A DNA stretch of 64,000 bases, taken from assembly GCA_938091165.1 (NCBI GenBank), contig CALKNK010000013.1, positions 124,001-188,000 on the forward strand. The letters are read 5' to 3'. The stretch comes from an uncultured Ilumatobacter sp. (GTDB lineage Bacteria > Actinomycetota > Acidimicrobiia > Acidimicrobiales > Ilumatobacteraceae). A program made the position numbers and the translations under genes. The notes beneath the pieces are model-generated. The model saw only the letters and a program-made list of their open reading frames with translations. It made no database searches and had not been told where the DNA came from. Positions 9,143 to 16,853 of this stretch are shown here, piece after piece (positions within the stretch are counted from its first letter, which is position 1; every line of letters begins with the position of its first letter).

Positions 9143-9697
9143 TCAGAATCCGATGCTCGGCGAGGTGCGAGCCGCTTCTTCGGCTTCAAAGTACTCACTC
9201 CGTTCAAACTTCATTGCGTTTGCAAGGAGGACGGTCGGAAACTCCTCAAGCTTGTTGTTGTAGTCGAACACACTGTCGTTATAAAACTGGCGCGAATACG
9301 CCACTCGACCCTCCGTCGTGGTCAGTTCTTCCTGCAACTGTAAGAAGTTTTGGTTCGCTTTGAGGTCTGGGTATGACTCACTTAGTGCGAACAGTTTACC
9401 GAGGGCGCCTTCGAGCTTGTTGCTAACGGCGGCTTGTCCGTCCGGTGTATTTGGGGCTTGGATCGCGGCATTGCGAGCACTGATCACGTCTTCGAGTGTC
9501 TCACCTTCATGGGCGGCATAACCCTTGACAGTTTCAACGAGATTGGGGATGAGGTCGAGGCGTCGCTTGAGCTGTACGTCGATTTGAGACCAAGCGTTCT
9601 CGATCTGGTTTCGGCGACGAATCAAACCGTTATAGGCACCGATGAGGATTGCCCCAACGACAACCACAATGCCGATGACAAGCAAAAAGACGAACAT
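9143..9697 (-). CDS. lemA: LemA family membrane protein
   Basis: LemA proteins have one N-terminal membrane helix followed by a long antiparallel helical bundle; their molecular role is unsettled. Here the helix is FVFLLVIGIVVVVGAILIG, then the hallmark YNGLIRRRNQIENAWSQID and LKRRLDLIPNLVETVKGY, and later YSRQFYNDSVFDYN with FPTVLLANAMKF. I chose the ATG at 9697, at the membrane helix; a TTG at 9721 adds eight residues. It is followed by htpX with a 9-bp gap. Confidence 0.93.
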   Translation of the reverse strand: MFVFLLVIGIVVVVGAILIGAYNGLIRRRNQIENAWSQIDVQLKRRLDLIPNLVETVKGYAAHEGETLEDVISARNAAIQAPNTPDGQAAVSNKLEGALGKLFALSESYPDLKANQNFLQLQEELTTTEGRVAYSRQFYNDSVFDYNNKLEEFPTVLLANAMKFERSEYFEAEEAARTSPSIGF

Positions 9698-9723
9698 CGG
9701 GCCAGTGTACGACTCTGGCAAGA

Positions 9724-10818
9724 TTAGGAGGTGGAGGTGAAAATCAGTTCTTGGTAGATTTCCACGTATCGGTCTGCCAACGTCGACATTGCGAAGTCGG
9801 CGGCTCGCAATGCTCCCGCTTTGCGGAGACGCTCTGCCAATTTGCGGTCGTCAAGCGCTCGACGCAGCGCGCCGGCGAGTGCATCAACAGATCCCGGTGG
9901 CGTCAGGATTGAATCGACGTTGTCCGTGGCAACGTTGCGGTACCCATCGAGTGCGCTCGCTACCACGGTGGTTTCTGCCGCCATGGCTTCGATGAGTACG
10001 ACTCCGAACGACTCTCCGCCCAATGAGGGGGCACAGAAAACGTCGGCGCCGCGCAGCCGAGCAAATTTGTCCTCCTCGGTGATACGGCCAAGCCAGTGAA
10101 TTCGCTGGTCACCTGACGTCCGGCTAAGGAGTGCTGCCGTGTCAGGACCGTCGCTACCAATCCAGAGATCAACATCGGCGGGCATTTGCTCGAACGCATC
10201 GATTAAGATTCGAAGCCCCTTGCGGTCCTCGTGGCGTCCGCAAAAAAAGATTGTTGACCTGTCCGTAGCCATCGGGTCAATCGCTTGGATCTGGCTGATG
10301 TCGACACCGTTGAATAGCACTTCATAATCGCCACCAAGGTGTGATTGGGCAAGGGCCAGAGCATCTTTTGAGACGACGACCTTGTGATCGATCCGTTTGA
10401 CGATGCGACTTAGCGGCCCTTTGAGTATCTGGTAGCTCTTTGATTGTCCAGCAGCATGGAACGTTGCAACGATCGGTGCCGACCGAGTTAGAACCGCTGT
10501 CAGGGTCGGTCCAGGCGCCAACGGTTCGTGCACGTGGAGCACGTCAAAGGCTTCGTCATTGAGCACCCGAATTGTCCGAAACGCTGCAGACGGATCGGGT
10601 GCAAGCGGCGCGATCGAACCATTCGCAGACAACGGCAGGGAATTTCCGAGTGGAGTCACGAAACTCTCGGGCGGCGGGCCGTCGCAGGGGCCGAGTACGC
10701 GTGCTTCGTGCCCGCGGGCACGAAGTTCGTGGGCCAATGCCAGCACTTGCATCTGGACCCCGCCCGGGATGGTCAAGCTGTATGGGCACACCAGCCCTAC
10801 GCGCAGCGGTCGATTCAC
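9724..10818 (-). CDS. pimA: Glycosyltransferase family 4, probable phosphatidylinositol mannosyltransferase
   Basis: GT-B enzyme expected to transfer mannose from GDP-mannose to phosphatidylinositol at the inner membrane face. The start LRVGLVCPYSLTIPGGVQMQV matches the PimA acceptor loop region. The donor-side signature is GGESFGVVLIEAMA with the two Glu of the E-x7-E motif, preceded by IFFCGRHEDRKGLRILIDAF. I use the GTG at 10818 (364 residues); an in-frame ATG at 10875 adds 19 Arg-rich residues without similarity. Synteny with pgsA and patA supports PimA, although a 1.1-kb spacer separates it from patA. Other GT4 specificities cannot be excluded from sequence alone. Confidence 0.85.
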   Translation of the reverse strand: MNRPLRVGLVCPYSLTIPGGVQMQVLALAHELRARGHEARVLGPCDGPPPESFVTPLGNSLPLSANGSIAPLAPDPSAAFRTIRVLNDEAFDVLHVHEPLAPGPTLTAVLTRSAPIVATFHAAGQSKSYQILKGPLSRIVKRIDHKVVVSKDALALAQSHLGGDYEVLFNGVDISQIQAIDPMATDRSTIFFCGRHEDRKGLRILIDAFEQMPADVDLWIGSDGPDTAALLSRTSGDQRIHWLGRITEEDKFARLRGADVFCAPSLGGESFGVVLIEAMAAETTVVASALDGYRNVATDNVDSILTPPGSVDALAGALRRALDDRKLAERLRKAGALRAADFAMSTLADRYVEIYQELIFTSTS

Positions 10819-11990
10819 CGCTCTATGTCTAGCTGATCTGCTCCGGGGTCGGAGCCTTAATCCGTTTCCGTGCATTGAAATGGAAGCCGCAATTAGGCCT
10901 CCTGACTAGACGACGCGCAGCAACCGTTGCCGCTTGGCCGGTTTAATTGGAGCGTTTCGCAAGACTGTCTGACGAGGAAGTCCGCACCGTTATCCGGTGT
11001 TTTGCAGCCATATGAGGTCTCCAATATTGGTTGTCGAAGTTCCGCGTGCAGTTGCTGATGAACTGGATACTCGACTTGACTTCTTCCAGGGACTGGGCGT
11101 CGCGTGCGCCAGGTTCAGTAACCGTCGCCAACCGAAGGCGCGTCTGACACGTCATGGTGCTGTTGTCGTTACTCACATCGAATGCGTCGAATGTACAAAT
11201 CGGACTTCATTGGTTTTTTCTTGTGCTGTCAATATCGGGAGCCGTTCCCCGGTTTGCACGGTGCGAACTTATGATTCAACCAACTCACGTCGGCCTCCAA
11301 CCTGCGCCCAGCCGATCACCTAGCCCAGCTTCGACTGTGACAGTACCGCGCGAAGGTCAGCCAAATGGTCGAACTCACACAATCTGCAAGCTTCGGGATG
11401 ATTTGGGCTACTTCTAAGCAGAACCTTGCCGACCTCTCCGTCGAAATTGACGGCGACGGCTTCGCTGGCATCTCAGAATTTCGCGATTATCTCGTTGCAG
11501 GTCACCGCCACCATGTCGCGTCAGTTCAAGGATCGGCCACGGTGACACTAAAAGCAGGAGGGCAAGTAGTTGCTACAGCGAGCTTCGAATCGCAATAGCC
11601 CCACAGGGTCGCTTCTAGCGGGCACATCGTTCTTCGGTCTATGTCCGTGTTGGACGATCAGCCAGCACTACTTCACGCTCGATTGAGGTTTGGCTACAGG
11701 TGCTGCAGGAGTGTCCGACGCGACGGTACTCCTTGGCAACACTTCTATCGGTCAACGTTGCTCCGACACGTTCAAGTTCCGGCAGGTTCCGCTGCCTACT
11801 TCGGCTAAACGCTCTGCATGGTCCACGGAAAATACAGTCATCTCCGAATCAATGACAATGACCGGAAACTTCAAGCGATTGACGATGTGTCTACTTCAAT
11901 CAGCGTTGATTAGCGCGCCTTGAGCAGCGACTGAAACTCCTTAGGCAGCTGTTGTTCTCTTGTTGACCTGAAGACACACGCGACCCCTCC
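10819..11990. other. 1.1-kb spacer without a convincing gene
   Basis: Between pimA and patA no open frame of normal size or recognisable family exists on either strand. What is visible: a minus-strand frame 10943-11176 (77 codons, GTG start, fairly G/C-rich third positions), a plus-strand frame 11365-11598 listed separately, a plus-strand frame 11690-11923, and a stop-to-stop minus frame around 11750-11890 that reads like part of a protein (FPVIVIDSEMTVFSVDHAE). No tRNA-like cloverleaf or strong hairpin was seen. Decayed genes or an uncharacterised small RNA are possible. This is a break in an otherwise tight lipid gene cluster. Confidence 0.5.
11365..11598 (+). CDS. Possible small hypothetical protein, 77 aa
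   Basis: Weak candidate inside the pimA-patA spacer. An ATG at 11365 is preceded by GAAGG about eight bases upstream, an acceptable ribosome site. The sequence has no Cys, no membrane helix and no family I recognise; the part NLADLSVEIDGDGFAGISEF followed by a beta-rich tail (SATVTLKAGGQVVATASF) reads like folded protein. It is opposite in strand to its neighbours, unlike every other gene between 1 and 18 kb. It could equally be a gene fragment or chance. Confidence 0.3.
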   Translation: MVELTQSASFGMIWATSKQNLADLSVEIDGDGFAGISEFRDYLVAGHRHHVASVQGSATVTLKAGGQVVATASFESQ

Positions 11991-12899
11991 TCAGAGGCTG
12001 TAACCGGGATCGCTTGGCCAGTTCGGCTGGAACAAATGCCACTGCGACGGCGCTCTACGAATCAATACTTCAAGCTCGGTCGCGATTAGTTGCGTGACGC
12101 GTTGCACGTCATCGCGTAGTCGCTTGGCCTGGCGCTCGACTGGTATCGGGGGACGGACGTATCCGAGATGGCCGTCGAATCGGTCGGTGAAGTACACCCC
12201 GGTCGGCAGAATCGGAGCTCCGGTGCGCAACGCTACGGTGGCCGCTCCTCCAGGCAGCGTTGTGGTCTCGCCGAAAAATTCTACTTCGGGGCCCCCGCCC
12301 TGGATGTCACGATCAGACAGCAAGCACACCACATGGTTGGCTTTGAGCGCCGCAATCACCGCTGAGCCGGCTTGAGGGCCGAGTGGAACAACAGTCATGC
12401 CAAGCTTCGACCGCAGGTTCACGAACCACTCGAAGAGTTCCGGAGGTTCGATTTGCTCGACGATGACCGTGATGGGATGGCCCTGGTCTGCGATCCACCG
12501 ACCTGCCCATTCCCAGCCTCCCAAATGGGGCAGGGCAATGATGGCGCCATTGCCGGCGGCGAGTGCCTCCCTCACGTACCGGTAACCGTCCTCTCGGAAT
12601 GGGGCCGCGACAGCGCGTTTGGACATCGATGGGAGTCGAAAGCTTTCGATCCAGTAGCGCGCGTACGAGTCGAACGCCTCCTGCACGGCCCTCCGTAACC
12701 GTAGGCCTCGCAGTGTCGGGTCAACGCGTTGGAGGTGGCGTTCTATGATTGCCCGACGTTCTGGGTTGGCAAGGTTCGCCCCTGCACCAGCGGGCGTTGC
12801 GAGTCCCATGGCGAGAGGCCCAGGTATCAGCCTGGCGGCTAATGCGCCCAGCTTGTAGCTGTTCGTGGTGAACTGCTGCTGCAATTCTTCGGGAGTCAC
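11991..12899 (-). CDS. patA: Phosphatidylinositol mannoside acyltransferase-like (LpxL/HtrB family)
   Basis: Membrane-associated acyltransferase expected to acylate the mannose of PIM. The HtrB/LpxL catalytic motif is clear: LPHLGGWEWAG with His 125 and Glu 130, followed by the family segments VVCLLSDRDIQGGG and EVEFFGETTTLPGGAATVALRTGAPILPTG. The length of 302 residues is normal. Its start overlaps the pgsA end by 4 bp, so phosphatidylinositol-phosphate synthase and this enzyme are coupled, as in the mycobacterial pgsA-patA-pimA cluster. Substrate assignment rests on that context. Confidence 0.85.
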   Translation of the reverse strand: MTPEELQQQFTTNSYKLGALAARLIPGPLAMGLATPAGAGANLANPERRAIIERHLQRVDPTLRGLRLRRAVQEAFDSYARYWIESFRLPSMSKRAVAAPFREDGYRYVREALAAGNGAIIALPHLGGWEWAGRWIADQGHPITVIVEQIEPPELFEWFVNLRSKLGMTVVPLGPQAGSAVIAALKANHVVCLLSDRDIQGGGPEVEFFGETTTLPGGAATVALRTGAPILPTGVYFTDRFDGHLGYVRPPIPVERQAKRLRDDVQRVTQLIATELEVLIRRAPSQWHLFQPNWPSDPGYSL

Positions 12900-13582
12900 T
12901 GCTTTCGACGCGGCACTTGAGTCCGCCGCCGCTCAGTGCGTGCAACTCGCCGGCTTTGCCGTCGCGATCGGCGCATCTCAATCTTGGCTGCCGTGACGGG
13001 CGCGACGTCTGCCGCCTCCCACACTTTAGCGAATCGCTGCGCTGCGGTAATGGTCGTGAGAACGAGCATCAACCACAGGATTGGAATGAGTAAAACATTG
13101 AAAGCCAGTCCAATACAGATCGCAATGATCCGCTCGGCACGTTCCATCAGGCCACCCTTGGCATCGATGCCAAGCGACTCTGCCTTAGCCCGCTGGTAGC
13201 TGATGATCGATGAAGTGGAGGCAACAGCGAAAGGCAACAGCACCAGACGAGGGTCTTCGGTCAAGGCGAAATGCCAGCCGATGCCGCCCAGGAGTAACGA
13301 GTCAGTAACTCGGTCGACGGTCGAGTCAAAGAAAGCGCCGCGCTGGCTGGAGGTTCCTGTTGCCTTGGCGAGCGCACCATCGAGAAGGTCGGGCAACCCC
13401 GCCAGGATCACAAGGGCCAGCCCTAACCATAGACGGCCGAAACCGATCGCCACGGCAGCGCCAACGCCGACAAGGAGGCCAAGAACTGTCAGGTGATCAG
13501 GGGTTAGTTTCGTCTTGCGTAAAAACGCGCCGATCGGCTTGACCGCCTTGTCGACTGGCTTTCTGAACGTGCCGTCAAACAT
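12896..13582 (-). CDS. pgsA: CDP-alcohol phosphatidyltransferase, probable phosphatidylinositol-phosphate synthase
   Basis: Integral-membrane enzyme joining CDP-diacylglycerol to an alcohol, here most likely inositol 1-phosphate. The family signature D-x2-D-G-x2-A-R-x8-G-x3-D-x3-D is present at 65-90 (D65, D68-G69, G82, D86, D90), with Lys 73 in place of the usual Arg. About six hydrophobic segments are seen and the C-terminus is strongly basic. It lies between the small membrane protein gene and patA. The inositol specificity is inferred from cluster order. Confidence 0.87.
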   Translation of the reverse strand: MFDGTFRKPVDKAVKPIGAFLRKTKLTPDHLTVLGLLVGVGAAVAIGFGRLWLGLALVILAGLPDLLDGALAKATGTSSQRGAFFDSTVDRVTDSLLLGGIGWHFALTEDPRLVLLPFAVASTSSIISYQRAKAESLGIDAKGGLMERAERIIAICIGLAFNVLLIPILWLMLVLTTITAAQRFAKVWEAADVAPVTAAKIEMRRSRRQSRRVARTERRRTQVPRRKQ

Positions 13583-13594
13583 GCTGCGAGAACC

Positions 13595-14089
13595 CTAACC
13601 GGCAGCCAACTCGGGGACAGCCTCGTCATTTATCTCGACGAGATGTTCAAGGACACGTCCATCAACCGCGTCGACAAGCACGAGACCACGCTGTTTCGGC
13701 GGCTCCTCCGCTGAGTAGCACAGCACCCTCCAGGTAGGGCGGCTACGAAGTCCCCGCCAAACCTGCTGCGCGGAGGCGTGGCCGACAGCAAAACCTACGG
13801 CGCCTTGGGCGGCGACCAGGGCATCTTTTTCATCGACCGTCATCTGCCATCCGGAGCTGATCGAGAACAGACCAACAGCGGCGAGTACCGCCGCTGCAAC
13901 CATCCAGCCAGAGTTCACAACCGCAGCGTCGTTGGCAAAGAAGTAGACCGCTGCAATCGCGGCGGCGAAGCCGAGGTACATCAACCCAGGCCATCGCCGG
14001 CGACTGTTATCGGGGAAAAGGTATGCGCCAACAAACCCTGCCGGGTTGAGGTCGTCAGGCAGCTCGTCGATCTGATCGTCGGTCGTCAC
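13595..14089 (-). CDS. Two-helix membrane protein of unknown function
   Basis: I do not recognise this 164-residue protein. After an acidic start (DDQIDELPDDLNPAGFVGAY) it has two hydrophobic segments at about 36-52 and 62-82. A soluble part follows with WRVLCYSAEEPPKQRGLVLV and DAVDGRVLEHLVEI, which looks like a small alpha/beta domain. The gene sits between the HIT gene and pgsA with gaps of 9 and 12 bp, so it is very probably in the same operon. A link to phosphoinositide lipid assembly is suggested by position only. Confidence 0.75.
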   Translation of the reverse strand: MTTDDQIDELPDDLNPAGFVGAYLFPDNSRRRWPGLMYLGFAAAIAAVYFFANDAAVVNSGWMVAAAVLAAVGLFSISSGWQMTVDEKDALVAAQGAVGFAVGHASAQQVWRGLRSRPTWRVLCYSAEEPPKQRGLVLVDAVDGRVLEHLVEINDEAVPELAAG

Positions 14090-14098
14090 TATTTCAGC

Positions 14099-14623
14099 CT
14101 ACGCATCAGCTGACAAATGTCGGACGAATGCTGCTCGAAGACGATCGGCCGATACCTCAAGGGCCTCAGGAAGGGTCTGGGCGTTGGCGATCGACGACAT
14201 GAAGTTCGAGTCGCCGGTCCAGCGCGGCACAACATGCACGTGGAGATGCGTCGGGACAGATCCTCCGGCTGCGCTACCAAGGTTAAGCCCGACGTTCACA
14301 CCATCGGGGGCATACGCAAATCGGACTGCGTCGACCGTTGCGGTCACAGTCGCCCAGAGTTCGGTCATCTCGTTCGGCATCAGGTCACCAAGGTCGGCTA
14401 TCTCTCGATACGGAAGGACCAAAGCGTGACCCGACGTGTAGGGATAAATGTTCAAGACAACAAAGACGAACTTGCCGCGATAGACGATGTGGGCCTCTTC
14501 GTCCGTCGCCCCCGAACTCAGGAGCTGGGTGAACACGCTTCCTGCGACATTGGTGCTGTGCTGGCGGGAAGGAGCGTCGGCCACGTACTCAGCCCGCCAG
14601 CCAGACCAAATGCGGTCAAGCAT
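14099..14623 (-). CDS. HIT family hydrolase/phosphorylase
   Basis: Histidine-triad nucleotide-binding protein; the mycobacterial protein at the same place (Rv2613c) acts as a diadenosine tetraphosphate phosphorylase. The triad HLHVH is at 126-130, followed by VVPRW. Upstream are GKFVFVVLNIYPYTSGHALVLPYR pieces typical of the family. The N-terminus LDRIWSGWRAEYV matches this actinobacterial subgroup. Its ATG and the thrS stop share one base, so the two genes are tightly coupled. Confidence 0.9.
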   Translation of the reverse strand: MLDRIWSGWRAEYVADAPSRQHSTNVAGSVFTQLLSSGATDEEAHIVYRGKFVFVVLNIYPYTSGHALVLPYREIADLGDLMPNEMTELWATVTATVDAVRFAYAPDGVNVGLNLGSAAGGSVPTHLHVHVVPRWTGDSNFMSSIANAQTLPEALEVSADRLRAAFVRHLSADA

Positions 14624-16626
14624 CAGGCTTGTAGCGCTGCGTCGGTCGCAGCCGCAACCTCGCCCTCGAACCGGGAGACGAAGTCATCGAGCGCTACGTC
14701 GCGTTCGACGTCCGGAGCACCCTCGATCTGCATATCAGTGCGAACGTTCACGCCGACGGTGCGCTCCGCGACATCGTCGTCACCGACCACCAACACGTAT
14801 GGAAGCTTTTCTACCTTGCCGTTGCGTATTCGCTTACCCAGACCATCGTCGGCCGCAACCATATCGACGCGGGCCCCAGCAGAACGCAGCCGGTCGACGA
14901 CTTCTCGGGCGTAGTCCTCGTGCGGCGTCGCAACCGGAAGGACACGCACCTGCACGGGCGCCAGCCAGGTAGGGAAGGCGCCGGCGTAGTGCTCGACGAG
15001 AACGCCAAAGAAGCGTTCGATCGATCCCATGAGCGCACGGTGCAACATGATCGGCCGGTGCCGGCTGTTATCGGCCCCGACGTATTCGAGGTTGAATCGC
15101 TCAGGAAGCTGGAAGTCCGCCTGAATGGTCGACAACTGCCATGACCGACCGATCGCGTCACGCACGTCGATGTCAATTTTTGGACCGTAGAACGCTGCGT
15201 CGCCCTCCTTGACGGCGTACTCAAGTCCATGTGAGTCGAGGGCGTCACGGAGTGCGATCGTCGCAGTTTCCCAAATTTCATCGGTGCCCACCGACTTCTC
15301 AGGGTCACGCGTCGACAGATTAAACGTGAACTCGTCGAAACCAAATGCGCGGAGGACCGACAGAACGAAGTCGAGCAAACCGGCGACCTCATCGGCGAGT
15401 TGTTCCTGCGTGCAATAAATGTGACTGTCATCCTGCGTGAAGCCACGTATCCGCATAAGGCCGTGCAATGTTCCTGCCCGTTCGTAGCGATAAACGGTCC
15501 CGAGTTCAAACAGTCGGAGCGGCAGTTCGCGATAGCTACGTTGACGGCTGTCGAAGATCAGACAGTGCATCGGGCAGTTCATTGGCTTCGGGTAGTACGT
15601 ACCGTTGTCCATTTCCATCGGCGGGTACATGCCGTCGGCGTAAAAATCGAGGTGACCAGATGTCTCGAACAGGTTCGCGTTGGCGAGATGTGGTGTGTAA
15701 ACAAATTCGTAGCCGCCGTCTTCGTGACGCTGTCGGCTGTAGTCCTCCATCAGCTTGCGAATGGTTGCCCCCTTCGGATGCCACACCGCGAGGCCTCCGC
15801 CAAGCTTGCTTGGGAAGCTGAGGAGATCTTGCTCGACAGCGAGCTTGCGGTGGTCACGCTTCAAGGCCTCTTCTAGCTGGTGGAGGTGCCCAGCGAGCGC
15901 CTGCTTGCTTTCCCAGGCTGTGCCGTATACACGTTGGAGTTGCGGGCCTTTCTCGTTGCCACGCCAGTATGAGCCCGAGACGCGCTGCAGCTTGAAGAAC
16001 GCAAGCTTGCCTGTGCTCGGCACGTGCGGGCCGACACACATATCGACGAATTTGTCGGTGTTCCGGTAGGCGCTGATCATCCCACTGCCTGACACTTCGC
16101 CTGCGTCTTCTGCATCGGCATCTGCTGACTCGACGCGCTCAATGATCTCGACTTTGTATGGCTGCTCAGCAAATATTTTCTTTGCTTCGGCCATTGAGTG
16201 TTCCGAACGCGTGAATGGCTGATTTTGTTTGACGATTTCCTTCATCTGTTTCTCGATGACTTCCAAGTCGTCATCGGTAAAGGTTTTGCCGCCTGGCAAG
16301 TCGAAGTCGTAGTAGAAGCCGTTCTCGATGGCAGGGCCAATTGTGAACTTGGCGCCTGGATACAGCTGCGTCACCGCTTGGGCCAGTACGTGTGCTGTCG
16401 AGTGGCGCAGCACGTGGCGTCCGGCATCAGTGTCATTGGTGATCAGCGCGACGACATTGCCGTCCACGAGCGGGACCGTCAGATCCGATTCGACGCCGTC
16501 GATACTTGCAGCGACAGCTGCCTTACGCAGACCAGACCCGATGGACGCTGCAAGGTCGAGCGCCGTCGACCCTTCAGGCAGCTCTCGGCTTGAACCGTCA
16601 GGGAGCGAGATGGTGATGTTCGACAT
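14623..16626 (-). CDS. thrS: Threonyl-tRNA synthetase
   Basis: Class II synthetase charging tRNA-Thr. Domain order: N-terminal TGS domain starting MSNITISLPDGSSRELPEGS, the editing domain with RHSTAHVLAQAV, then the catalytic core. The core shows TPHLANANLFETSGHLDFY and the zinc/active-site segment PMNCPMHCLIF, plus RYERAGTLHGLMRIRGFTQDD and MLHRALMGSIERFFG. A C-terminal anticodon-binding domain (APVQVRVLPV) follows. I choose the ATG at 16626; the 12 extra codons up to 16662 are not TGS-like. The 227-bp leader carries no T-box core that I can find. Confidence 0.97.
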   Translation of the reverse strand: MSNITISLPDGSSRELPEGSTALDLAASIGSGLRKAAVAASIDGVESDLTVPLVDGNVVALITNDTDAGRHVLRHSTAHVLAQAVTQLYPGAKFTIGPAIENGFYYDFDLPGGKTFTDDDLEVIEKQMKEIVKQNQPFTRSEHSMAEAKKIFAEQPYKVEIIERVESADADAEDAGEVSGSGMISAYRNTDKFVDMCVGPHVPSTGKLAFFKLQRVSGSYWRGNEKGPQLQRVYGTAWESKQALAGHLHQLEEALKRDHRKLAVEQDLLSFPSKLGGGLAVWHPKGATIRKLMEDYSRQRHEDGGYEFVYTPHLANANLFETSGHLDFYADGMYPPMEMDNGTYYPKPMNCPMHCLIFDSRQRSYRELPLRLFELGTVYRYERAGTLHGLMRIRGFTQDDSHIYCTQEQLADEVAGLLDFVLSVLRAFGFDEFTFNLSTRDPEKSVGTDEIWETATIALRDALDSHGLEYAVKEGDAAFYGPKIDIDVRDAIGRSWQLSTIQADFQLPERFNLEYVGADNSRHRPIMLHRALMGSIERFFGVLVEHYAGAFPTWLAPVQVRVLPVATPHEDYAREVVDRLRSAGARVDMVAADDGLGKRIRNGKVEKLPYVLVVGDDDVAERTVGVNVRTDMQIEGAPDVERDVALDDFVSRFEGEVAAATDAALQA

Positions 16627-16853
16627 GGGACGCTCAGGATAGAAGCGCCCGGCGCTGCACATGCGGACGGTTTCAGATCAGCTGCCAGAAGGAGCGACTA
16701 GTTCGGGTTCTGCGGGCAAGATGTCGGTGACGTGACCGACGTGTGTCACCTTGCCTTCGCGTTACTGCAGTCTCGCCACACCACGGCTTTCGCCTATGGA
16801 GGTTTCGGACGCGCATTGCGCGCTTCGATAGCGGCACGGTGACCCTTAAAGAA
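16627..16853. other. mshC-thrS intergenic leader
   Basis: This 227-bp stretch lies upstream of thrS. I looked for a T-box (AGGGTGG..ACCGCG) and for a threonine-rich leader peptide and saw neither. On the minus strand the bases 16678-16758 encode a stop-bounded run ending in VTDILPAEPELVAPSGS and a stop codon. It resembles a protein C-terminus but has no start, so a gene remnant is possible. A short inverted repeat (GCGCGCAATGCGCG-like, about 16810-16823) is also present. Confidence 0.4.

Noticed and set aside
10819..11990. tRNA or other structured RNA gene in the patA-pimA spacer
   Set aside because: No T-arm/acceptor pattern and no strong long-range pairing could be seen; left open only as an untested possibility.
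16627..16853. T-box riboswitch before thrS
   Set aside because: The conserved T-box core and an antiterminator/terminator pair were searched for by eye and not found.
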